From NCBI GenBank assembly GCA_964443545.1, contig CAYUCV010000011.1, positions 1 to 42,240 of the forward strand: DNA of 42,240 bases, in the 5' to 3' direction. The DNA is from JBAZKV01 sp964443545. GTDB taxonomy: Bacteria; Margulisbacteria; WOR-1; JAKLHX01; JBAZKV01. Below, piece after piece: positions 1 to 6,123 of this stretch. The translations under genes and the position numbers were made by a program. The first letter of the stretch is position 1. Each line of letters starts with the position of its first letter. The notes under the pieces are model-generated. The model did no database searches, was not told the origin of the DNA, and saw nothing but the letters and a program-made list of their open reading frames with translations.

Positions 1-11
1 CAGGATCAGAG

Positions 12-392
12 TCAAGGTATAGCCCTCACCCTACCCTCTCCCAGAGGGAGAGGGTTATTATCGTACAGTTGCCTTATCCTATCAAGTAATTTGTGAATAC
101 TTTGGTTTACTTCCTTATTCGTCACCCTAATAAAAGTGTAACCCTTTGATTCTATGATGTTTTGTCTTTCTTTGTCATATTCTTTTTGCTTAAGATGGAT
201 CGGACCGTCAACCTCAATGGCCAGCTTCAATTCACGGCAGCAAAAATCAACTATAAATCCTTCAATAACATATTGCCTTCTGAATTTGAGTTTTAAAAAT
301 TTGCTGTCCCTTAGATATTGCCATACCTTATTCTCTTCCCATCTGTGTTCTTTTCTAAGTTGCCTGGCAAATTCCTTTTTTATCTGTCTCAA
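12..392 (-). CDS. DUF559 domain protein (PD-(D/E)XK-type endonuclease family)
   Basis: A 126-residue protein of the DUF559 family, which is related to very-short-patch-repair endonucleases. The core pattern is visible: D49 in IVDFCC, then E60-V-D62-G in AIEVDG, followed by a basic helix and the typical tail GYTFIRVTN. The start is TTG at 392. A GGGGGAG sequence contributed by the edge of the flanking repeat sits about 7 bases upstream and can serve as ribosome binding site. The C-terminal residues NPLPLGEGRVRAIP are encoded by the other flanking repeat. Single-gene DUF559 units next to such GC-rich palindromes recur in many genomes; their biological role is unknown. The downstream neighbour bioF is unrelated. 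Function as a nuclease is inferred from the family. Confidence 0.85.
   Translation of the reverse strand: MRQIKKEFARQLRKEHRWEENKVWQYLRDSKFLKLKFRRQYVIEGFIVDFCCRELKLAIEVDGPIHLKQKEYDKERQNIIESKGYTFIRVTNKEVNQSIHKLLDRIRQLYDNNPLPLGEGRVRAIP
23..55. repeat. Palindromic repeat, left copy flanking DUF559 gene
   Basis: A direct arm CCCTCACCC is followed by a perfect hairpin: ACCCTCTCCC (33-42), loop AGA, GGGAGAGGGT (46-55). The same arrangement in opposite orientation lies at 404-438, so the two copies bracket the DUF559 gene as inverted repeats. The 3' end of the DUF559 reading frame runs through this copy and takes its last codons from it. Confidence 0.85.
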
Positions 393-403
393 AATAAGTC
401 TCC

Positions 404-438
404 CCCTCTCCCATCGGGAGAGGGACGGGGTGAGGGGG
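404..438. repeat. Palindromic repeat, right copy flanking DUF559 gene
   Basis: Hairpin CCCTCTCCC (404-412), loop ATC, GGGAGAGGG (416-424), followed by ACGGGGTGAGGG. Read on the minus strand this is CCCTCACCC-N-hairpin, the same order as the copy at 23-55. It lies between the bioF stop (441) and the DUF559 start (392), so it may also act as a terminator-like structure for bioF. Confidence 0.85.
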
Positions 439-440
439 TA

Positions 441-1580
441 TCAAAGGACCTCCGCCACCCTCTTCAGCATCTCTCTGCTGTGCCCATAGTTGAGCGAAAA
501 TCTCAGCCTCGCGCTGCCCTTTGGCACGGTGGGATGTCTTATAGGAAGGGCCCAGAAGCCGTTCTTTTTGAGAGCGTTTGAAAGCTCGACCGCGTCGGCG
601 TTTTCCCCTACAACTACAGGAACTATCTGCGAATTTCCCAAGACCTTTAGACCTTTTTCCCTTAACAAGGATCTGAAATAGGAGGAATTCTCAAGCAGCA
701 CCCTGCCCCTTCGTCTTTCTTTTTTTACCACATCTATAGCGGCAAGATCGGCTGCCGCCACCGCGGGAGGCAGAGAAGTTGAATAGATAAAACTTCGGCA
801 GGTGTTTATAAGATAATTTTTAAAATTCCTGGAGCAGGCAAGATAGGCGCCAAAGCTTCCCAGGGCTTTACTGAAGGTCCCCATTATCAAGTCGGTTTCT
901 TCCGATAATTTTTCCTGCTCCACAAGTCCTGCCCCGGTCTTTCCGAACACTCCCGTTGCATGAGCTTCGTCAACAAAAAGGAGAGCGTTGTATTTGTTCT
1001 TGATCCTGACTAGGTCCTCAAGGGGAGCAAGGTCCCCGTCCATACTAAAGACAGACTCGGTTATGATAAGAGCATGCCTAAAGTTTTTTCTGTGCCGTTT
1101 CAGGATATCTTCCAGATGCTGCATATCGTTGTGTCTGAACCTAAAATGCGAGGCGCCTGATAGTTGGGCTCCGTCTATTATGCTGGCATGGCTGAGCCTG
1201 TCAGAAAGCACCAGGTCCTCTTTGCCGCAGAGTGCGCTGATGATTCCCACATTGGCCTGGTAACCTGTATTGAACACCAGGGAACATTCTTTTTGTTTAA
1301 ACTCTGCTGTCTTTGTTTCGAGTTCGTCGTGGATATTAAAACTCCCCGAAAGAAGTCTGGAGCCCAAAGAGCCGACCCCGTATTTGTCCAGAGCGGTTTT
1401 TGCAGCCTCAACCAGTGCGGGATGGCTGGAGAGCCCCAGATAATTGTTAGAGGAAAAATCGATGTACCTGCAGCCTTTTATCTCTATCTCGACCTCGTTC
1501 CTTGACGAAATATGAGTTAAAGCCCTGAAGGCGCCGTCTTCCTTTCTTGCTTTAAGGAATTCCTTTACCCTGTCTTCCAC
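441..1580 (-). CDS. bioF: 8-amino-7-oxononanoate synthase
   Basis: PLP-dependent alpha-oxoamine synthase, about 379 residues, close to the 384 of E. coli BioF. It condenses pimeloyl thioester with alanine in biotin synthesis. Visible signatures are SNNYLGLSSH (about 44-53), GSRLLSGS (about 73-80), the cofactor-stacking histidine H131 in LSHAS, DEAHATGVFG (about 204-213) and the PLP lysine K238 in GTFSKALGSFG. The reading frame is open further upstream to 1685, but that part is shadowed by bioB; a GTG at 1580 matches the family N-terminus and overlaps the bioB stop by 16 bases, implying translational coupling. The related 2-amino-3-ketobutyrate CoA ligase (Kbl) has the same fold, but adjacency to bioB favours BioF. 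No bioA or bioD is in the window. Confidence 0.9.
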   Translation of the reverse strand: MEDRVKEFLKARKEDGAFRALTHISSRNEVEIEIKGCRYIDFSSNNYLGLSSHPALVEAAKTALDKYGVGSLGSRLLSGSFNIHDELETKTAEFKQKECSLVFNTGYQANVGIISALCGKEDLVLSDRLSHASIIDGAQLSGASHFRFRHNDMQHLEDILKRHRKNFRHALIITESVFSMDGDLAPLEDLVRIKNKYNALLFVDEAHATGVFGKTGAGLVEQEKLSEETDLIMGTFSKALGSFGAYLACSRNFKNYLINTCRSFIYSTSLPPAVAAADLAAIDVVKKERRRGRVLLENSSYFRSLLREKGLKVLGNSQIVPVVVGENADAVELSNALKKNGFWALPIRHPTVPKGSARLRFSLNYGHSREMLKRVAEVL

Positions 1581-2521
1581 AGTTGCTCTATCTCTCTTAT
1601 GAATTTTTTGTCTTCTTCCACAGACCTTCCTCTCGTGGTGAGATACCCTCCTATCAGCATCCCGTTGGCGCCTGCCGCAAAGCACATCGCCTGATAATCT
1701 TTCATCACTGTTTCCCTGCCGGCGGCCACTTTTATGGTTACATTACCTAGCATGATCCGGAAGATCGCAATTGTGCGCACCGCGTCAAAAGGAGTGATGA
1801 AGTCGGCTTTTTCCATTGCCGTGCCCTTGACAGGGACAAGGATATTGATCGGGACCGAATCCACTTCGAGTTCCTTTAATGTGTCGGCCATGTCAAGCCT
1901 GTCCTGCCAGCTCTCCCCCAGCCCGATGATACCTCCGCTGCAAACCTCAAGTCCCGCCGCCTTGGCGGCTTTTATCGTTGCGACCCTTTCATCAAAAGTA
2001 TGGGTGGAAACTATTTTAGGATAGAAATTCCTTGAGGTCTCGATGTTGTGATGGTACCTGGAAAGCCCCGCAGTCTTAAGCCTTTTCAGCTGTTTTTCCG
2101 AAAGCGCGCCCAACGATGCGCACAATTGTATTTCTATTGCTTGCCCCGAGCGAGCGTCAGCGAGTCGAGGGATATTTTTACTTATTTCTATGTATGTTTC
2201 TTCAATAGTTTTGAGTTCGTCTTCTGTAAGCGTATTCCCGCTCGTCACTATGCCGAACCTTTTTGCCCCGTTCTTTTGTGCCAGCAGGGCCTCTTTGACC
2301 ATGGTCTCTTTTGTCTTAAGAGGGTATACTTCTATATCGGCGCTGTGAAAGGACGACTGGGCGCAGAATTTGCAGTCTTCGGTGCAGAGACCGGACTTGG
2401 CATTTGTGATCGTGCAGACATCAAGAGGCAGAAGAAAGCCCCTGCGCTTTTCGTCTGCTTTCTTGATAAGGTCCGCTATCGGCAGATCAAGCAGTACTCT
2501 GTAAGAGGAGTTCATAATCAC
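1565..2521 (-). CDS. bioB: Biotin synthase (radical SAM), with an in-frame repeat insertion
   Basis: Radical SAM enzyme inserting sulfur into dethiobiotin. The [4Fe-4S] motif C46-x3-C50-x2-C53 (GLCTEDCKFC) is intact, as are YHHNIETS, CSGGIIGLGE and the arginine of AAGRE that lines the auxiliary cluster. The first auxiliary-cluster cysteine of E. coli BioB (Cys97, in RFCMGA) corresponds here to Gly (RFGIVTSG), so the second cluster is probably of a different type, as in some anaerobe enzymes. Residues 118-129 (PRLADARSGQAI) have no counterpart in ordinary BioB and are encoded by a palindromic repeat (2144-2171). The start is GTG at 2521, with AAGG 9 bases upstream, or ATG at 2515; both lie just after a hairpin repeat. 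It overlaps bioF. Confidence 0.93.
   Translation of the reverse strand: MIMNSSYRVLLDLPIADLIKKADEKRRGFLLPLDVCTITNAKSGLCTEDCKFCAQSSFHSADIEVYPLKTKETMVKEALLAQKNGAKRFGIVTSGNTLTEDELKTIEETYIEISKNIPRLADARSGQAIEIQLCASLGALSEKQLKRLKTAGLSRYHHNIETSRNFYPKIVSTHTFDERVATIKAAKAAGLEVCSGGIIGLGESWQDRLDMADTLKELEVDSVPINILVPVKGTAMEKADFITPFDAVRTIAIFRIMLGNVTIKVAAGRETVMKDYQAMCFAAGANGMLIGGYLTTRGRSVEEDKKFIREIEQLWKTG
2144..2171. repeat. Dispersed CCC(T)TCGAC...GCTC.GGG repeat inserted in bioB
   Basis: On the minus strand the element begins CCCTCGACTCGCTGAC and ends GCTCGCTCGGGG. Its ends match the shorter elements at 37161-37181 (GCCCTTCGAC...GCTCAGGGC) and 26708-26725. It is read in frame through bioB and adds the segment PRLADARSGQ. 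This class of repeat is common in metagenome-derived genomes. Confidence 0.7.
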
Positions 2522-2525
2522 TATT

Positions 2526-2586
2526 CCCGACCTTAAAAGGTCGGCTCCCAGCCCCTAAAACAAGGAGCCGACGCTTAAGCGTCGGG
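2526..2586. repeat. Double-hairpin repeat, copy A, upstream of bioB
   Basis: Two hairpins, CCGACCTT-AA-AAGGTCGG (2527-2544) and the perfect 18-bp palindrome CCGACGCTTAAGCGTCGG (2568-2585), are joined by a linker whose ends GGCTCC (2543-2548) and GGAGCC (2564-2569) are complementary. The whole can fold as a clover-like structure or as one long GTCGGCTCC/GGAGCCGAC stem. A second copy is at 31853-31913. It occupies the space between the 53-residue gene and bioB, and its first hairpin contains the AAGG that probably serves bioB. Confidence 0.75.
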
Positions 2587-2617
2587 TCCTTGCAAGAGAA
2601 CATATACAACAAGAGGT

Positions 2618-2779
2618 CTACTTTTTTTCGTTCTCCGCGACAAATTTCTTGATCTCCTCGATATTCTCGAGTATCAGTTTTGCTTTTGACATCCCGAACT
2701 GGAAAGGATACTGGTCATCCTCGTTCCTTTTTAATACTATCATCGGCTTTCCCTTGAACTCGGACCTTTCAACTACCAT
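2618..2779 (-). CDS. Small conserved-looking protein, 53 residues, function unknown
   Basis: An uninterrupted 54-codon frame starts at ATG 2779 with a strong ribosome binding site (AAAGGAG, 8 bases upstream) and ends in TAG. The product begins MVVERSEFKGKPMIVLKR, continues with a short aromatic stretch (QYPFQFGMSKAK) and finishes in a charged helix (IEEIKKFVAEN). The layout suggests a small beta-hairpin followed by a helix, reminiscent of small nucleic-acid-binding or PC4-like proteins, but I do not recognise a family. It follows the ABC ATPase gene by 60 bases on the same strand and precedes the bioB repeat, so it is probably the last gene of that transcript. Confidence 0.7.
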   Translation of the reverse strand: MVVERSEFKGKPMIVLKRNEDDQYPFQFGMSKAKLILENIEEIKKFVAENEKK

Positions 2780-2839
2780 TATTTTTTCTCCTTTAAGAAC
2801 ATAATATCAGAGATGTTCTCTCTTTTCAAATCGCACTCT

Positions 2840-3421
2840 TCAATTGTTACCGATGGGATAAAGCCCGGGGTTTTTAGGGGGAACAAGCGTGGGAGGAACT
2901 TCAAGGTCGTTCTCTTCAAGCAGGATCACATCCCTCAGGATATCAGCCGCAGGGCCTTGTTTTATTATCTCTCCGCCGTTGATCAGGACCACTTTTGAGC
3001 AGGTCTCAAAGGCAAGCTCAAGGTCGCGGGTCGCAATGAGTTTTGTGCATTCATTTTCCCTTATCAAACCGACCAGCTGGTCCCTGTGCTTTGCGTCAAG
3101 CCCGGTTATGGGCTCATCAAGGCAAAGTATGTCTATGTCCGACATAAGAATCTGTTCTGCTGCGGCATAGCGATTTTCGCCCTCGCTCAAAGGCCCATGG
3201 ACCTGCTGATGAAGTATTCCGGGAGATGAAAGGACCCTGACAAAACCTTCTCCTCTGAGAGAACCTTCTATTATTTTGAGCAAGGTCGACTTGCCGCTGC
3301 CGTTGGGCCCTATAATGGCGACAGCTTCTCCCTCAAGGATTTCCAGACTTATATTTGAAAGTGCTGCTTCCCTGCCGGGGTAAGCATATGAAACCTCTCT
3401 CAACTCTACCGCCGTATTCAT
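2840..3421 (-). CDS. Minimal ABC-type ATPase lacking most of the helical subdomain
   Basis: A 193-residue ABC ATPase with Walker A GPNGSGKS (38-45), Q-loop around Q72-Q73, signature LSEGEN (78-83), Walker B DILCLDE (97-103) and D-loop GLDA (107-110). The distance from the Walker A lysine to the signature serine is only about 35 residues; about 90 is usual. The helical subdomain that normally docks on a permease is therefore almost absent. The H-loop histidine is Arg (IATRDLE, R132). The start ATG overlaps the phosphorylase stop (TAATG), so the two are translationally coupled. Family resemblance is to CbiO/EcfA-like ATPases, but no permease gene is nearby. It could be a degenerate or regulatory ATPase; ATP hydrolysis is doubtful. 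Confidence 0.8.
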   Translation of the reverse strand: MNTAVELREVSYAYPGREAALSNISLEILEGEAVAIIGPNGSGKSTLLKIIEGSLRGEGFVRVLSSPGILHQQVHGPLSEGENRYAAAEQILMSDIDILCLDEPITGLDAKHRDQLVGLIRENECTKLIATRDLELAFETCSKVVLINGGEIIKQGPAADILRDVILLEENDLEVPPTLVPPKNPGLYPIGNN

Positions 3422-5403
3422 TATTCCCAGACCTCCGCATCGTACTGCCTGACCATCCTGTGCGTAGAAAAGAATGCGGCCTCCCCTATGCAGTTGATCA
3501 TCATGTCCACCCAGGCAGAATCCTCAAGAGAGGTTTTCCCGTCGGCAGTATCATAATAAAGCTTTGACATTTCGCCTAGAGCAGAGTACAGCGCCTTTGA
3601 ATCCTGCTCCAGACGCAGATCGCTTTCACTTCCCAGCTGTCCTTCTTCCGGAACAAATCCGAAGATACGGCCGATATTCTTGTCTTTTGCCTCAACCACC
3701 CAGCCGTCAAGAGTGCTGAGCTGAAGGACCCCGTTAACGATGGCCTTCATGCCGCTGGTGCCTGAGGCCTCAAAAGGAGGTATGGGATTATTGAGCCAGA
3801 TGTCGCTGCAACTGGTAAGGAGCTTGCCAAAGTATGTGTCGTAGTTCTCAAGAAAGTAAACGCGAAGGGACTTTCTCTGGCCGCCCAGGTGCGTGATCTT
3901 TGACATCATTTCTTCTATCTGCACCGAAGCAGAAAGGTCTGCAGGATGCGCCTTGCCGGCAATTATGATCTGAAGGCCTCCCGTCTCTTTTGCTATTTTC
4001 ACAAGTTCTCCGGGGTCCTGAAAAATAAGAGTAGGCCTCTTGTATCCTGCAAACCTCCTTGCCCACGAAATAGTAAGGACCTTGGGATCAAAGAACCAGG
4101 CTTTGAGAAGAGAGGCCAGATTGTTCTTGTTAGTAAGATGCGCTTCCCAAAGTTCTTTCCTGAAGGCAGGGTCATTTTTTAGCTGTATAACATTCCTGAG
4201 GAGTTCCGGGTCCGCTTCTATGTCGCCAAGCTCAGCCTTACGCGCTGTCAGGACTTTTTTTATGGGTTCCGACATCCAGGTAAAAGTATGGATGCCGTTC
4301 GTTATGCTCTTGATCTTGTCCTTGTACTGAGGGAACTGTATGTGCATCACCTCTCCGTGTTTTTTGGAAACGCCGTTCACTTTGTCGCAATGCCTTATCA
4401 ACAGCTGGGTAAGATTTGCGACCCCGGGACTTTTTTCATCGGCTCCCAGTTTTGCCGTCAGAGCCGCCCTTTCGCTGCCCGTGGCCGCCTCTACCTCCTG
4501 CAGGCCGAATCTGTCATGCCCGGCCTCCACCGGCGTATGGCAGGTATATCCGAATGAAGAGGACAATTCTTTTTCCGGGACCTTTAGTGCTTTTTCTATC
4601 ATGGCAAAGGCAGCATGTCCTTCGTTCAAGTGGTATCTGCCGATCTTGTAGCCCAGAGCTTCCAGCGCAGCCATGCCGCCGGTCCCAAGGATCATCCTCT
4701 GAACGATCTTGGTCCATGCATTGGTGCTTCGGTACAGCTGGTCGGTATACTCCCTGAGATATTCCACATTTTCGGGAGTATTTGCGTCAAGAAGCACCAG
4801 GGGAACCACATTCTTAAGGTCGTACGAATACACATAGTATTTCCACAGTTTGAGCACAAGTTTTTGACCGCTTAAAGTTATATCAACTTTCTTCTTAAGA
4901 GGGGCCAGCCCGGGATATGTTTCGGGGTCCCAGGTAAGCTCCTCCGGGAATTGGCCTCCTCCCTTGAACCAGAATTTTTGGCTGAAGTATCCCTTGTGCC
5001 AGAGAACGCCCACAGCAACAAGCGGAAGGTTAAGGTCCGCCGCGGACTTGAGGGTGTCCCCTGCCAAAACCCCCAAGCCTCCGCTATAGATGGGAAGGTC
5101 CAGCATCCTGTCAACATTGAGGCGGTGAAAGTAATCCATCTGCGTCATGTTGGAAAAAACTTCGTGCTCTTTGACAAAATTTGAAGGGGAGATCTTCCTT
5201 GTTGTCTTAAAGGCATGGTACACGGAAGGCGCCAAGCCGTACTCCATGGAAAAATAAGCTACGGACCTTGACGATCCTGACACCAGTTTCTCTTCCGCCT
5301 CGATTATAGGCTCGATAGGATAACCGAACCATGAGGCATCAATGTCGGCAGAAAAACTTCCCGCGTTCTCTATCCCCGTCAGATCAACAAGCCTGTTCTT
5401 CAT
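3421..5403 (-). CDS. glgP: Alpha-glucan phosphorylase (GT35)
   Basis: About 660 residues, the length of the shorter alpha-glucan phosphorylases found in Thermotoga and many anaerobes. It releases glucose-1-phosphate from glycogen or maltodextrin. Signatures include VAYFSMEYGL near the N-terminus, YSGGLGVLAGD, HLNEGHAAFA, SITNGIHTFTW, ARRFAGYKRPTL and the PLP-lysine region EASGTSGMKAIVNG followed by LSTLDGWVVE. I chose ATG 5403 (MKNRLVDLTG); the frame is open to 5451 but that part lies within the preceding gene. The start overlaps the end of the GAF-like gene by 20 bases and the stop overlaps the ABC ATPase start, so the three genes form one transcript. Other glycogen genes are absent. Confidence 0.93.
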   Translation of the reverse strand: MKNRLVDLTGIENAGSFSADIDASWFGYPIEPIIEAEEKLVSGSSRSVAYFSMEYGLAPSVYHAFKTTRKISPSNFVKEHEVFSNMTQMDYFHRLNVDRMLDLPIYSGGLGVLAGDTLKSAADLNLPLVAVGVLWHKGYFSQKFWFKGGGQFPEELTWDPETYPGLAPLKKKVDITLSGQKLVLKLWKYYVYSYDLKNVVPLVLLDANTPENVEYLREYTDQLYRSTNAWTKIVQRMILGTGGMAALEALGYKIGRYHLNEGHAAFAMIEKALKVPEKELSSSFGYTCHTPVEAGHDRFGLQEVEAATGSERAALTAKLGADEKSPGVANLTQLLIRHCDKVNGVSKKHGEVMHIQFPQYKDKIKSITNGIHTFTWMSEPIKKVLTARKAELGDIEADPELLRNVIQLKNDPAFRKELWEAHLTNKNNLASLLKAWFFDPKVLTISWARRFAGYKRPTLIFQDPGELVKIAKETGGLQIIIAGKAHPADLSASVQIEEMMSKITHLGGQRKSLRVYFLENYDTYFGKLLTSCSDIWLNNPIPPFEASGTSGMKAIVNGVLQLSTLDGWVVEAKDKNIGRIFGFVPEEGQLGSESDLRLEQDSKALYSALGEMSKLYYDTADGKTSLEDSAWVDMMINCIGEAAFFSTHRMVRQYDAEVWE

Positions 5404-6040
5404 GTCCAATAATGTCCCTTTCCTGCGATCTGCCCAGAGCAGAAGAAGCAAGTTTAACTGCGGCTTCCACTGTTCTGATGCCTTTCAAGTCATTACCGAA
5501 TATCGGGATTATTATCACATTTCCCAAAAGTTTGCTCTCCCTGGTCAGCCCCATTGCATAAAAGTGCCTGACTTTGAAGAACTGATCTATGTCCTCATCT
5601 ATTTCCAGAGGGACTTTCCCCAGAGAGATCCTGTGAATGCCGCCTTCCACCTTTTTGAGCCTGCCGCTGGTCAGTATTTGTCTGGCATCGTTGTCAAGCT
5701 TGAACACGGTGTTCAAATAGTCCCTGCCCAGCATTTGAAGGGCTTTTTGTACCAAAGGGCCTATGCCGCTGATAGCCCTCGAAGAGAACTGGTCATACAT
5801 ATTGTCAAAGGAATCGACAAGAATGAAAGAATCTCCGCTGATCTTGTGCAATTCTTCTGCAATGACCGCATAGACATCAGCTCTCCTATCAAGGTTCATC
5901 AGCCTCTCTGCGGCAGAGGAAAACATTTCCGCTATCCTGGCATCGGATGCAACAACGGACCGTTTTCTCATGGCAAAGAACAGAAGCGCCGCAAAAGCCG
6001 CCATGATCAGCAAAGCCAGCGCTAAAAACAAATATGCCAT
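5384..6040 (-). CDS. Membrane-anchored GAF-like protein
   Basis: A 218-residue protein with one N-terminal membrane helix (about residues 2-22, ending FAMRKR), then a cytoplasmic domain of about 170 residues. The domain's helix/strand alternation (DVYAVIAEELHKISGDSFILV ... LLGNVIIIPIFGNDLKGIRTVEAAVKLASSAL, quoted in two parts) resembles a GAF sensor fold. No kinase, cyclase or DNA-binding output domain follows. It is the first gene of the minus-strand operon leading to glgP. A TTGGTA-17-TAGAAT promoter ends 6 bases before the ATG, leaving essentially no leader. The ligand and role are unknown. Confidence 0.6.
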   Translation of the reverse strand: MAYLFLALALLIMAAFAALLFFAMRKRSVVASDARIAEMFSSAAERLMNLDRRADVYAVIAEELHKISGDSFILVDSFDNMYDQFSSRAISGIGPLVQKALQMLGRDYLNTVFKLDNDARQILTSGRLKKVEGGIHRISLGKVPLEIDEDIDQFFKVRHFYAMGLTRESKLLGNVIIIPIFGNDLKGIRTVEAAVKLASSALGRSQERDIIGHEEQAC

Positions 6041-6046
6041 GAAGCT

Positions 6047-6075
6047 ATTCTATCAAATTAATCCTGCTTTACCAA
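6047..6075 (-). promoter_or_regulatory. Promoter of GAF-like/glgP operon
   Basis: On the minus strand, TTGGTA (6075-6070), a 17-base spacer, then TAGAAT (6052-6047). The start codon at 6040 begins 6 bases after the -10 box, so a transcript would start at or next to the ATG (leaderless). Confidence 0.5.
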
Positions 6076-6082
6076 ATTTGAT
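6052..6082. promoter_or_regulatory. Inverted repeat in the divergent promoter region
   Basis: ATCAAATT (6052-6059) and AATTTGAT (6075-6082) are perfect inverted repeats with a 15-base spacer. They overlap the -10 of the minus-strand promoter and the -35 of the plus-strand cstA promoter, a natural place for an operator controlling both. Confidence 0.4.
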
Positions 6083-6106
6083 TTATTAATGGCAAAAGAA
6101 TAAAAT
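6078..6106 (+). promoter_or_regulatory. Promoter of cstA
   Basis: TTGATT (6078-6083), a 17-base spacer, TAAAAT (6101-6106). The inferred start of transcription near 6113 leaves a leader of about 10 bases before the proposed ATT start codon. Confidence 0.5.
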
Positions 6107-6123
6107 GATCATGGAGAATAGAG

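Noticed and set aside
154..581. Plus-strand open frames across the DUF559 region
   Set aside because: They run antisense to DUF559 and through the palindromic repeats; no coding signature.
1581..1685. In-frame upstream extension of bioF
   Set aside because: Its translation (arginine-rich, no similarity to BioF) is the shadow of bioB on the same strand; GTG 1580 fits the family start.
5342..6025. 227-residue plus-strand open frame
   Set aside because: Antisense to the GAF-like gene and to glgP, no ribosome binding site, low-complexity translation; a shadow.
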